The position numbers and the translations under genes are program-made. The notes under the pieces were generated by a model that made no database searches, was not told the DNA's origin, and saw nothing but the letters and a program-made list of their open reading frames with translations. Below, one piece after another: positions 16,172-24,518 of a stretch of 35,874 nucleotides of DNA (its first letter is position 1; each line of letters begins with the position of its first letter). The stretch covers positions 1 through 35,874 of the forward strand of contig CABYXD010000004.1 of NCBI GenBank assembly GCA_902522895.1. Direction: 5' to 3'. This DNA is from an uncultured Pelagibacteraceae bacterium. GTDB taxonomy: Bacteria; Pseudomonadota; Alphaproteobacteria; Pelagibacterales; Pelagibacteraceae.

Positions 16172-17260
16172 ATGAAAGTCGTTTCTGTTTTAGAAAATCA
16201 AACAATAGAAAAAAGGGTTGCAATTACACCAGAAATTGCAAAAAAATATTTATCACTTGGTTTTGAAGTTTTATTGCCTGAAAATTATGCTAACCACTTA
16301 GGTATCAAAGACAATGAATACAGTAATATTGGAGTTAAAATATCTAAAGATGAAAAAGAAATTATAAACAGTGCTGATATCATTGTTCAGATAGAATTAC
16401 CAAATGATGAAAAAAGATCCTTAATAAAAGAGAACCAAACATTAATTGGTGTTTTTAATCCCTACAGTAATAAAGATAAAATAGACGATCTGGTTAAAAG
16501 AAATATTAATGTTCTTTCATTAGAATTACTTCCAAGAATAACAAGAGCTCAGTCTATGGATATACTTTCATCACAAGCTAATCTTGCTGGATATAAGGCA
16601 GTTTTGGAGTCTGTCGCTAATTTTGAAAAAGCTATTCCAATGATGATGACTGCAGCAGGAACAATTCCAGCCGCAAAGGTTTTGGTCGTTGGCGCAGGTG
16701 TTGCAGGATTACAGGCTATTGCGACTGCAAAAAGAATGGGTGCAATTGTTTTTGCTACTGATGTAAGAATGACATCAAAAGAGCAAGTTGAAAGTTTAGG
16801 GGGCAAATTTTTAACTGTAGAGGGAGCTGAAAATCTTGAAACAGAAGGAGGCTATGCCAAAGAAGCTTCAGATGATTTTAAAAAAAAACAAGAGGAATTA
16901 TTAACAGAAACACTTAAGAAAATTGATATTGTAATTTGTACGGCATTAATTCCTGGAAAAAAAGCTCCAGTAATAATTAAAGATGAAATGATTAATAATA
17001 TGCAAGCAGGATCAATAATTTACGATTTGGCAGCTATACAAGGTGGAAATACTGCTTTTACAGAAGTTGATAAAGTAATAGATAAAAATGGGGTTAAAAT
17101 CATGGGTGAAAGCAATATTCTTAATAAACTGCCTACTTCAGCGTCAAATTTATATGCTAAAAACGTATTTAATTTTGTTTTAAATTTATACGATAAAGAA
17201 AATAAAAAAATTAATATAAACACTGATGATGAAATAATAGATAAAACTCTAATAAAATAA
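16172..17260 (+). CDS. pntAA: NAD(P) transhydrogenase subunit alpha part 1 (domain I)
   Basis: The soluble NAD(H)-binding domain of proton-translocating transhydrogenase, which couples hydride transfer from NADH to NADP+ with proton entry and so supplies NADPH. It has 362 residues. Motifs include EKRVAITPE near the N-terminus, SSQANLAGYKAV in the middle, and the NAD-binding loop VLVVGAGVAGLQAIATAKRMGA. The C-terminal membrane part is a separate gene, as in the three-gene form found in many alphaproteobacteria (PntAA/PntAB/PntB). pntAB follows after 4 bases. Confidence 0.96.
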   Translation: MKVVSVLENQTIEKRVAITPEIAKKYLSLGFEVLLPENYANHLGIKDNEYSNIGVKISKDEKEIINSADIIVQIELPNDEKRSLIKENQTLIGVFNPYSNKDKIDDLVKRNINVLSLELLPRITRAQSMDILSSQANLAGYKAVLESVANFEKAIPMMMTAAGTIPAAKVLVVGAGVAGLQAIATAKRMGAIVFATDVRMTSKEQVESLGGKFLTVEGAENLETEGGYAKEASDDFKKKQEELLTETLKKIDIVICTALIPGKKAPVIIKDEMINNMQAGSIIYDLAAIQGGNTAFTEVDKVIDKNGVKIMGESNILNKLPTSASNLYAKNVFNFVLNLYDKENKKININTDDEIIDKTLIK

Positions 17261-17264
17261 AAAT

Positions 17265-17573
17265 ATGGAAATAGATCCCTTTATATTCAGATTAAGTATA
17301 TTTATTCTTTCAATATTTATTGGATATTATGTTGTTTGGAGTGTAACGCCTTCTTTACACACTCCTTTAATGTCAGTGACTAATGCAATTTCTTCAGTTA
17401 TAATTGTTGGAGCTATCATTGCTGCGTTAGCTGGTAATTCTGATAGTGTTTTTAATACTTCAAGTATTTTTGGATTTTTAGCAATATCTCTTGCAGCAAT
17501 AAACATCTTTGGGGGTTTTTTAGTAACTCAAAGAATGCTTGCCATGTATAAAAAAAAGAAAAAGGGTAAATGA
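17265..17573 (+). CDS. pntAB: NAD(P) transhydrogenase subunit alpha part 2 (membrane)
   Basis: A 102-residue membrane protein with three to four hydrophobic helices, corresponding to the C-terminal membrane section (part of domain II) of the E. coli alpha subunit. SVTPSLHTPLMSVTNAISS near the middle is the family signature. The stop overlaps the pntB start by 4 bases (ATGA), giving translational coupling so that the membrane halves are made in step. Confidence 0.95.
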   Translation: MEIDPFIFRLSIFILSIFIGYYVVWSVTPSLHTPLMSVTNAISSVIIVGAIIAALAGNSDSVFNTSSIFGFLAISLAAINIFGGFLVTQRMLAMYKKKKKGK

Positions 17574-18970
17574 TGATTTCTGTAAATTTATCAGCAATTT
17601 TTTATTTAGTTTCTGGTGTATTATTTATTTTAGCATTAAGAGGTTTGTCATCTCCAGAAACATCTAGACAAGGTAATTTTTTTGGAATTATGGGTATGAT
17701 AATTGCAATAACAGTTACATTTTTATCTATAGGAAATTTTTCAATTGGGTTTATATATGTTTTAATTTTTTTATTAATTGGTGGTTTAATTGGAGCTTTT
17801 ATAGCTTACAAAATACCAATGACAGCTATGCCTGAACTAGTAGCTGGTTTTCATAGTTTAGTTGGTCTAGCAGCAGTTTTTGTAGCAATATCAGCTTTCC
17901 TAAATCCAGAAGCATTTAACCTTGGAACATCGGGAAATATCAAGCTTGGAAGTTTAATTGAAATGTCAATTGGTGCTGCTGTAGGTGCGATAACATTTTC
18001 TGGATCAATAATTGCTTTTTTAAAATTACAAGGAATTATGTCTGGATCACCAATTACATTTAAAGGACAGCATCCACTTAATGCTCTAATATTAATAGCA
18101 ATAGTAATTTTAACTTACTTGCTTTGTTCAACTCAGTCTTCAAATTTATTTTGGATTTTATTAGTCACCTCTTTTTTAATTGGTTTTCTATTAATAATTC
18201 CAATTGGTGGAGCAGATATGCCGGTAGTAATTTCAATGCTTAATTCATATTCAGGTTGGGCAGCTGCGGGAATTGGATTTACTTTAGAAAATACTGCTTT
18301 AATTATTACAGGAGCCTTGGTTGGTTCATCAGGAGCAATTTTATCTTATATAATGTGTAAGGGCATGAACCGTTCTTTCTTTAACGTTATATTAGGTGGA
18401 TTTGGAGCAACTGAGCAATCAGCGAATTTGTCAAGTAAAGAACAAAGACCTGTCAAAAGCGGTAATGCCGAAGATGCAGCTTTCTTGATGAAGAATGCAT
18501 CATCAGTAATAATCGTACCGGGCTATGGAATGGCAGTTGCACAAGCACAGCATGCTCTTAGAGAAATGGTAGATACACTAAAAAAAAATGATATTAAGGT
18601 TTCTTATGCAATCCATCCAGTAGCAGGTAGAATGCCAGGCCACATGAATGTTTTATTGGCTGAAGCTAATGTTCCTTATGATGAAGTTTTTGAATTAGAG
18701 GAAATTAATAATGATTTTGCTAATGCAGATGTTGCATTTGTAATTGGCGCCAATGATGTAACAAACCCAGTTGCAAAAACTGACCCACAAAGCCCAATTT
18801 ATGGTATGCCCGTCCTAGATGTTGAGAAGTGTAAATCAGTTTTATTTGTAAAGAGAAGCCTTTCACCAGGTTATGCAGGGATTGACAATGATTTATTTTA
18901 TAAGGAAAATACCTTAATGCTTTTTGCTGATGCAAAAAAAATGACAGAAGATATTACGAAAAATATTTAA
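17570..18970 (+). CDS. pntB: NAD(P) transhydrogenase subunit beta
   Basis: The 466-residue beta subunit. The N-terminal half holds about 8-9 membrane helices of the proton channel, with GADMPVVISMLNSYSGWAAA between helices. The C-terminal domain III binds NADP(H): IIVPGYGMAVAQAQHALREM, HPVAGRMPGHMNVLLAEA and VIGANDVTNPVAKTDPQSPI-type motifs are intact. In a SAR11-like cell with few NADPH-making routes this enzyme is expected to be important; that point is inference. Accessory genes resume 27 bases after its stop. Confidence 0.97.
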   Translation: MMISVNLSAIFYLVSGVLFILALRGLSSPETSRQGNFFGIMGMIIAITVTFLSIGNFSIGFIYVLIFLLIGGLIGAFIAYKIPMTAMPELVAGFHSLVGLAAVFVAISAFLNPEAFNLGTSGNIKLGSLIEMSIGAAVGAITFSGSIIAFLKLQGIMSGSPITFKGQHPLNALILIAIVILTYLLCSTQSSNLFWILLVTSFLIGFLLIIPIGGADMPVVISMLNSYSGWAAAGIGFTLENTALIITGALVGSSGAILSYIMCKGMNRSFFNVILGGFGATEQSANLSSKEQRPVKSGNAEDAAFLMKNASSVIIVPGYGMAVAQAQHALREMVDTLKKNDIKVSYAIHPVAGRMPGHMNVLLAEANVPYDEVFELEEINNDFANADVAFVIGANDVTNPVAKTDPQSPIYGMPVLDVEKCKSVLFVKRSLSPGYAGIDNDLFYKENTLMLFADAKKMTEDITKNI

Positions 18971-18997
18971 GACAAAGTATTAATTTTTTGAATTTTC

Positions 18998-20107
18998 ATG
19001 AAATATAATTTTATTTTCTACTATCCGTCTATTGAAAGTGGCGGATTAGAAAAAAACTTATTTTTTTTAATTAATTCGTTAGCAGAAAAAAAATATCAAG
19101 TTAAGCTAATCACTTATGCAGATAATATAAAAAATAGTAAAATAAGAAAAAAATTTTTTTTTCACAAAAATATCGACTTAATAAGTTCAGATATAATTAA
19201 AGGAATTAACAATAAATATTTAAAATACATTTTTTGTTCCATTAGATTATTTTTTTTTATGTTAAGTGAAAAAGGAACTATCGTATCATTTCAAGGAAAT
19301 ATTTTACCAATAATAGTTGCAAAAATTACAAGTAATAAAATAATAATTAGATGTAATACGGCTCCATCAAAGTATATAAATAATTTTTTTAAAAAATATT
19401 TTTTTAAATTTTTTTATTCCTTAAGCGATATAATTTTAGTTACATCAGAAGATTTTAAAAAAGAAATTAAAAAATATTTTAATTTAGTCAGTAAAGTACA
19501 TAAACAAAGCCTAGATCTAGATGATATTAAAAAAAAATCAAAAATTAATTTCAATTTTACTTTTTTTAAAAATTTTAAAGGTATTAAAATTATAAATGTA
19601 GGAAGATTGACTCATCAAAAAAATCAAATCATATTATTAAAAGCATTTTTGGAATTAATTAAATATCGTAAAGCAAAACTCTTGCTAATTGGAAGTGGAG
19701 GGGATGAAAAAATTTTAAAAAAATTTATTAAAGAGAATAAAATTCAAAATTTAGTTAAAATTGTTAACTTTACTAACAATCCTTTTAAATATATCTCACT
19801 TTGTGATATTAAGGTTTTAAGCTCTAGATATGAGGGTAATCCAAACATTTTGCTTGAAACAGCCTGTTTAAAAAAATTAATAATCTCTACCAATTGTAAA
19901 GTTGGTCCAAGAGAAATATTGCAGTCAGGCAAAGGAGGCATTTTATTCAAAGTCGGGGATTATAATAAGTTACTCTCAATTTTAAAGAATATAGATATCA
20001 ATTCAAAAAATATTAAAAGAAAAATAAATATTAGTTATCAATATGTAAAAAAAAACTTTAAAAAGGATATTTCGCTAAGTTTTATTAATCTAATAAAAAA
20101 ATTATAA
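18998..20107 (+). CDS. Glycosyltransferase family 4, first gene of second accessory cassette
   Basis: GT4 transferase, 369 residues, closely similar in motif order to the GT4 at 6638-7732 on the other strand: SGGLEKNLF, IVSFQGNILPI, IIIRCNTAPS, NVGRLTHQKNQ, the EGNPNILLETA donor site (E-x7-E) and STNCKVGPREIL. The codon for its stop shares its last base with the ATG of the FAD oxidoreductase gene. It is separated from pntB by 27 bases. A shared donor or acceptor with its paralogue is plausible but not shown. Confidence 0.87.
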   Translation: MKYNFIFYYPSIESGGLEKNLFFLINSLAEKKYQVKLITYADNIKNSKIRKKFFFHKNIDLISSDIIKGINNKYLKYIFCSIRLFFFMLSEKGTIVSFQGNILPIIVAKITSNKIIIRCNTAPSKYINNFFKKYFFKFFYSLSDIILVTSEDFKKEIKKYFNLVSKVHKQSLDLDDIKKKSKINFNFTFFKNFKGIKIINVGRLTHQKNQIILLKAFLELIKYRKAKLLLIGSGGDEKILKKFIKENKIQNLVKIVNFTNNPFKYISLCDIKVLSSRYEGNPNILLETACLKKLIISTNCKVGPREILQSGKGGILFKVGDYNKLLSILKNIDINSKNIKRKINISYQYVKKNFKKDISLSFINLIKKL

Positions 20108-21150
20108 TGAAAATAGCTATTATTGGTTCAGGTTTTTTTGGTGCTACACTGGGTCTTTATTTGTCAAAAAAAAATAAAGTAACTATTTATGAAAAAGAAA
20201 AAAATATTTTAAATGGAGCATCCTCGGCAAATCAGTTTCGTTTTCATTTAGGATACCATTATCCTAGATCAAAAAAAACAATATCTGAGATTAATAAATC
20301 AAAAAAATTATTCACTTCTTTTAATGGACCTAAGGTATTTCAAAAAACTATAAATTACTATTTAATTGCTAAAGAAAGTAAAACTAATTTTACTAAATAC
20401 AAATTATTTTTAAAAAAAAATAGACTTTATAACAAAAGTATAAATATTCTGAATTTAAGTAAAAAAATTGATAAAGTAATTTTGTCTAACGAAAAAATAT
20501 TAAATTATTTTGAATATAAAAGATCACTATTACAAAAAATTCAAAAATCTAAATTAAAGCTTAAATTAAATACTGAGTTTAAAAAAGATGATTTAAATAA
20601 CTATGATAAAGTTATAATAGCAACTTATTCAAACAATAATTTAGTTTTAAAAAAACTTGGTATAAAAAAAATACAAAAATATAAATTTGAATTAGTTGAA
20701 AAAATTGTTATCAAATTACCTAAAAGATTTTCTAACAAAAGTTATGTTGTTGTTGACGGTAAGTTTGTTTGTGTAGATCCCTATTTAGGTACAAACTATC
20801 ATTTGTTAAGTGATGTAAAATTATCTAAATTAGAAATCAAATCTGGAAATTTTCCAATTTTTAAAGATAAAAAGAAAAGATATCTTAATAAAGGCATGAT
20901 TAAAAATATTAAAGTTTCAAGATTTAATCAATTTATAAAAAGAAGTTCAATTTATCTTCCATTTTTAAAAGAGGCAAAATATGTGGGATCTTTTTTCGTT
21001 GTCAGAACAATTCAAAAAAATAAAGAGAAAACTGATGAGAGAGTAACATCTATTGTTAATCATTCAAAAAAAATTACAAGTATTCTTTCAGGTAAATGGA
21101 ATAATTGTGTTTATTTAGCTAAAAATTTTATAATAAAAAAAGATTTATGA
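20107..21150 (+). CDS. FAD-dependent oxidoreductase (DAO family)
   Basis: A 347-residue flavoprotein of the D-amino-acid-oxidase/glycerol-3-phosphate-dehydrogenase superfamily. The dinucleotide-binding motif IAIIGSGFFGATLGLYL (3-19) and acidic end of strand 2 (YEKE, 35-38) are clear; GASSANQFRFHLGYHYPRS follows, typical of DAO-like enzymes acting on small hydroxy- or amino-compounds. A central substrate domain and a short C-terminal FAD-closing region (LSGKWNNC) follow. It overlaps both neighbours by 1 and 4 bases. With the Gfo/Idh and aldolase-like genes it probably forms a route to an unusual sugar or its derivative. Substrate unknown. Confidence 0.78.
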   Translation: MKIAIIGSGFFGATLGLYLSKKNKVTIYEKEKNILNGASSANQFRFHLGYHYPRSKKTISEINKSKKLFTSFNGPKVFQKTINYYLIAKESKTNFTKYKLFLKKNRLYNKSINILNLSKKIDKVILSNEKILNYFEYKRSLLQKIQKSKLKLKLNTEFKKDDLNNYDKVIIATYSNNNLVLKKLGIKKIQKYKFELVEKIVIKLPKRFSNKSYVVVDGKFVCVDPYLGTNYHLLSDVKLSKLEIKSGNFPIFKDKKKRYLNKGMIKNIKVSRFNQFIKRSSIYLPFLKEAKYVGSFFVVRTIQKNKEKTDERVTSIVNHSKKITSILSGKWNNCVYLAKNFIIKKDL

Positions 21151-21890
21151 AATTAAATGTAGGTTTAATTGGAAAAGGAAATTGGGGAAAAATTATAGAA
21201 AAAAAATTAAATGCTCTATCAAATTTGAAATTTGTCTGTGGTAAAAAAAAAAGTTATTTAAAATTAATTAAATCCTCAAATATCCATTGGGTATTCATTG
21301 TCACACCTAATAAGACACATTATAAATTAGTAAAAATGTGTTTAGATAATAAAGTAAATGTTTTTTGTGAAAAACCTCTTTGCTTAACAACAATTCAAGC
21401 CAAAAAATTAATTAAAATTGCAAAAAAAAATAAAGTTAAATTATTTATTAGTGATCTTTACAATTTTTATACAAATAAATTTAAAAAAAATGAATTGATA
21501 ACAGAAGTTTATAGATCTAAGTTTGTTAACGGGTTAGATAATGAATTTTTTTTTAGACTTATGTATCACGATATCAGTATATTATATAAACATTTAAACA
21601 AATTGATAAGTTTTACATGCCAAATTTCCCAAAATAATTTTGAAAAAAAATTTCAATTAGTTATAGATTCATCGAATAAAAAAAGGTTTACTTTTTTTTA
21701 TGATTTAAAATCAAAAAAAAAGAAACATTTAATAAATGATTTACAAATTAAATCAAAGAAAGATATTTTAAAAGAAATGATAAACAATGTTTTGAAAAAA
21801 CGAGTTAATTATTTTCAAAATAACCAAAAAGCAATATTTATCATAAAGTTTATAAATGAAATAAAAAAAAAGGTTAAATATGCCAACTAA
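21147..21890 (+). CDS. Short Gfo/Idh/MocA-family oxidoreductase
   Basis: An NAD(P)-dependent sugar dehydrogenase family member of only 247 residues; most members have 330-380. The Rossmann part is complete: NVGLIGKGNWGK (4-15), IVTPNKTHY and the family-defining EKPLCL with the Lys that normally aids catalysis. The C-terminal substrate domain is truncated: after LFISDLYNFY a LMYHDISILYKH segment (with the expected Asp/His pair of the active site) is followed by a short strand region. No frameshift is evident, and the gene overlaps both neighbours, so the short form is probably genuine. It would oxidise or reduce a hydroxyl of a sugar or cyclitol. Confidence 0.75.
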   Translation: MKLNVGLIGKGNWGKIIEKKLNALSNLKFVCGKKKSYLKLIKSSNIHWVFIVTPNKTHYKLVKMCLDNKVNVFCEKPLCLTTIQAKKLIKIAKKNKVKLFISDLYNFYTNKFKKNELITEVYRSKFVNGLDNEFFFRLMYHDISILYKHLNKLISFTCQISQNNFEKKFQLVIDSSNKKRFTFFYDLKSKKKKHLINDLQIKSKKDILKEMINNVLKKRVNYFQNNQKAIFIIKFINEIKKKVKYAN

Positions 21891-22578
21891 AATTTATTGT
21901 GATAGTGCTGATATAAAAGTTATTAAGAAATATAATAAAAAAAAAATTGTAAAAGGCTTTACAACTAATCCAAGTTTAATGCGAAAAGCTGGCGCAAGAG
22001 ACTATCGAGCTTATTCTAAAAAAATAATTAAAATTTGTAAAAATAAACCTATTTCGTTTGAGGTTTTTGCTGATGATAAAAAATCTATGATTAATCAAGG
22101 TATTAAAATAAATACTTGGGGGAAAAACGTTTATGTAAAAGTACCGGTCATTAATTCAAAAAATAAATTTTCTGGAGCAGTAATTAAAGCATTAAACAGT
22201 AAAAATATTAAATTAAATATTACTGCAGTTTATACAGCTCAACAAACAAGAAAGATTTTAAAAGTCATCAATAAAAAAACCAAAGTGATTATTTCAATAT
22301 TTGCGGGTAGGGCTGGGGATACCGGAAAAGATCCAGTGCCAGAATTTTTAAAGAGCTTAAAATTATCAAAAAAATTTAAAAATGTTGAAATTTTGTGGGC
22401 AAGTGTAAGAGAACCATATAATTATTTACAAGCTAAACAACTAGGCTGTCATATAGTAACTGTTCCACCCAATTTAATTGAGAAGATTGAAAAATTTGGG
22501 AAATCCTTTAACGAACTTACAATTGAAACTGTAAATGCTTTTCTTATTGATAGTAAAAAATCAAAATTTAATATTTAG
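21880..22578 (+). CDS. Transaldolase / fructose-6-phosphate aldolase-like protein
   Basis: Short class I aldolase of the TalC/FSA transaldolase group, 232 residues. Motifs: DSAD (8-11), TTNPSLM (28-34), EVFADD (61-66), VKVPV with the expected Schiff-base Lys87, NITAVYTAQQ, SIFAGRAGDTGKDP and ILWASVREPYN. The barrel appears complete. It overlaps the Gfo/Idh gene by 11 bases and ends 6 bases from the 3' end of tRNA-fMet on the other strand. In this setting it may act on a specialised sugar-phosphate rather than as pentose-phosphate transaldolase; its association with GT4, FAD and Gfo/Idh genes is the basis for that inference. Confidence 0.82.
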   Translation: MPTKIYCDSADIKVIKKYNKKKIVKGFTTNPSLMRKAGARDYRAYSKKIIKICKNKPISFEVFADDKKSMINQGIKINTWGKNVYVKVPVINSKNKFSGAVIKALNSKNIKLNITAVYTAQQTRKILKVINKKTKVIISIFAGRAGDTGKDPVPEFLKSLKLSKKFKNVEILWASVREPYNYLQAKQLGCHIVTVPPNLIEKIEKFGKSFNELTIETVNAFLIDSKKSKFNI

Positions 22579-22584
22579 TTTGAT

Positions 22585-22661
<77 letters not shown>

Positions 22662-22667
22662 ATATAC

Positions 22668-22862
22668 TTAAATTCTGTTTTTAAGTTTATTTAGCTTCTT
22701 AACTCTTTTAATATTTTCTTGAAGAATTCTTTTTTTCTTCTCTGAAGGTTTTTCATAAGTATTTTTTAATTTTATAACTTTAAAAAAACCGTCTCTCTGA
22801 AGTTTTCTTTTTAAAACTCTTAGAGCTTGTTCAACATTATTATCTTTTACTTCTATTTTAAT
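22668..22862 (-). CDS. rpsU: 30S ribosomal protein bS21, probable AUU start
   Basis: bS21, a small-subunit protein involved in translation initiation, 64 residues if started at the ATT at 22862-22860. From there the protein reads (M)KIEVKDNNVEQALRVLKRK, which lines up residue for residue with alphaproteobacterial S21 starts of the type MQVLVRDNNVDQAL. A perfect GGAGG (22872-22868) lies 5 bases before this ATT. There is no ATG or GTG in the right place; the only conventional alternative is a TTG at 22874 that overlaps the GGAGG and would add four residues not seen in the family. The remaining protein is basic with the usual YEKPSEKKKR segment. Confidence 0.85.
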   Translation of the reverse strand: MKIEVKDNNVEQALRVLKRKLQRDGFFKVIKLKNTYEKPSEKKKRILQENIKRVKKLNKLKNRI

Positions 22863-22874
22863 AAATACCTCCAA

Positions 22875-22897
22875 AAAAGTGAGTGATTAGCACTTTT
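22875..22897 (-). promoter_or_regulatory. Hairpin in rpsU leader (attenuator-like)
   Basis: On the minus strand AAAAGTG and CACTTTT form a 7-base stem with a 9-base loop, followed by two further T and at once by the GGAGG of rpsU. The stem-plus-T layout resembles a weak intrinsic terminator or a structure governing access to the ribosome-binding site. The stem is AT-rich, so stability is modest. Confidence 0.35.
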
Positions 22898-22925
22898 ATA
22901 TTTTTATGTCTATTTATTTTATCCA

Positions 22926-23507
22926 TTAATTGTTAGCTTGTTCAGTTAGCTTTTCTTTTTCTTTTTGCTTTTTCTCTCTTTTAATTCTTCTTTCAGCTTT
23001 TTCTATAGCTTCAATCAAATCTTTTTGAGTGAATAAGTTTAAAGCTACTGGATCTTTAGGGTTTAGATTGTTGTAGTTCCAATAACTCTTATTTCTTATA
23101 GATGTTACAGAGTTTTTTGTAATACCTACCAACTTTGCAATTTGTGAGTCTTTAAGAATATTATGTTGTTTTATTAACCATAATGCAGAATCTGGCTTAT
23201 CTTGTCTTTTAGAAAGTGGAATATATTTTTTTATTTTTTTTTCAGTATTAGAGATTTCAATATCAGCACTTTTAATTTGTAGTGGTCTATTTTGATCTTT
23301 TGATGATAAATCAATTTCTTCTCTAGTTAATTGTCCTGATATTATTGGATTGTATGCTTTAATTCCTTTTGCAACCTCTCCATCCGCTATTCCCTGGATC
23401 TCCACTTCATGTAATTGGCAAAAATCTGCAATTTGTTTAAATGTAATGGTTGTATTTTCAACTAGCCAGACAGCAGTCGCCATTGGCATTAAAGGAGCGT
23501 TTGACAT
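22926..23507 (-). CDS. trcR: TrcR-family (DUF1013) regulator
   Basis: A 193-residue protein of the alphaproteobacteria-specific DUF1013/TrcR family, named as a cell-cycle transcriptional regulator. The N-terminus MSNAPLMPMATAVWLVENT is the family signature. Two helix-turn-helix-like segments are visible: FKQIADFCQLHEVEIQGIADG near residues 23-43 and SQIAKLVGITKNSVTSIRN about 118-136. The C-terminus is a charged Lys/Glu tail. Its start follows the rpmE stop without a gap and rpsU lies about 60 bases downstream, so it belongs to a translation-gene operon, possibly linking growth and cell cycle. Confidence 0.88.
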   Translation of the reverse strand: MSNAPLMPMATAVWLVENTTITFKQIADFCQLHEVEIQGIADGEVAKGIKAYNPIISGQLTREEIDLSSKDQNRPLQIKSADIEISNTEKKIKKYIPLSKRQDKPDSALWLIKQHNILKDSQIAKLVGITKNSVTSIRNKSYWNYNNLNPKDPVALNLFTQKDLIEAIEKAERRIKREKKQKEKEKLTEQANN

Positions 23508-23738
23508 TTAATTCTTTTTTTCTGATTTAAAATTTTGGAATTTTTTATTAAATTTACTGATTCTTCCTTTATCCATTAATTTTTGTTTTCCACCTGTCCA
23601 CGCTGAATGTGATTTTGGATCAATTTCTAACTTTAAGATCTCACCTTCTTTCCCCCAAGTTGACATTGTCTCAAACTGGGTACCATCAGTCATTTCGACT
23701 TTGATTGAATGATAATTTGGATGAATATTTTTTTTCAT
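23508..23738 (-). CDS. rpmE: 50S ribosomal protein bL31
   Basis: A 76-residue bL31. The start [20 protein letters not shown] and the middle [11 protein letters not shown] are family signatures. The CxxC zinc site of the C-plus form is missing and there is no cysteine in the protein, so it is the zinc-independent type, like the L36 in this window. It begins 35 bases after the suhB stop and directly abuts trcR. Confidence 0.95.
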   Translation of the reverse strand: MKKNIHPNYHSIKVEMTDGTQFETMSTWGKEGEILKLEIDPKSHSAWTGGKQKLMDKGRISKFNKKFQNFKSEKKN

Positions 23739-23773
23739 GACGAGATTTATAGCAAAAGAATTTTCTAAAACAA

Positions 23774-24517
23774 TTAAAAGTTATCTAATTTTTCAAGTAA
23801 TTTTGAATTAATATTAGCACTAGAGGCAATAATTTTGATATTATTGTTAGATGTTAGATTAATTTCATTAATTATTCCACCTGCCTCTTTAACTAAAATT
23901 ATACCTGCAGCAATATCCCAAATGTTTAAATTATTTTGAAAATAACCATCATATCTTCCAGCTGCTACATAAGCCATATCTAAAGAAGCACAACCAGATT
24001 TTCTATATGATAAATCTGGATCTTTTTTTATTTTTCCTCCGGTAACAAACAAACAATCATTTAGTTTATTTTTTTTTGATACTCTTATTCTATGATTATT
24101 AAAAAAGGCACCATTATTTTTTTCAGCAAAAAAAATTTCATTTTTTATAGGGTCAAAAATAAGTCCTGTTATTATCTCATTGTTTGATTTTAAGGCAATG
24201 GATATCCCAAAGTGAGGTATGCCATGTAAAAAATTTATTGTTCCATCTATAGGGTCAATTATCCAAGTATTATTTTTATCTTTATTAATTTCAATACCAT
24301 TTTCTTCACTAATAATAGAATAATTAGGTCTTGCTTTTTTTAATTCTTCAATAATAATTTTTTCAGCTTTCAAATCTGAATTAGTCACAAAGTCTAATGG
24401 GCCCTTTTTTGAGACTTGTAATTTTTCTATTTCACCAAAATCTCTGATTAATATCTTTGAGGCTTTTTCACTAGCCTTAATCATTATATTTAGATTTGCT
24501 GAAATTGAATTCATCAA
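23774..24517 (-). CDS. suhB: Inositol monophosphatase family protein
   Basis: Mg2+-dependent phosphatase of the inositol monophosphatase family, 247 residues. Metal ligands: Glu71 in SEENG, and Asp88, Ile90, Asp91 in the [12 protein letters not shown] motif; the C-terminal motif IWDIAAG supplies the last Asp. The first codon follows the efp stop after a single base, so it is part of the tkt operon. The substrate may be inositol-1-phosphate or another sugar phosphate; in enterobacteria SuhB also acts in rRNA transcription antitermination, but nothing here shows that. Confidence 0.9.
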   Translation of the reverse strand: MMNSISANLNIMIKASEKASKILIRDFGEIEKLQVSKKGPLDFVTNSDLKAEKIIIEELKKARPNYSIISEENGIEINKDKNNTWIIDPIDGTINFLHGIPHFGISIALKSNNEIITGLIFDPIKNEIFFAEKNNGAFFNNHRIRVSKKNKLNDCLFVTGGKIKKDPDLSYRKSGCASLDMAYVAAGRYDGYFQNNLNIWDIAAGIILVKEAGGIINEINLTSNNNIKIIASSANINSKLLEKLDNF

Positions 24518-24518
24518 A

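Noticed and set aside
16549-16806. Minus-strand frame of 85 codons within pntAA
   Set aside because: pntAA is certain, and this frame has no recognisable family features.
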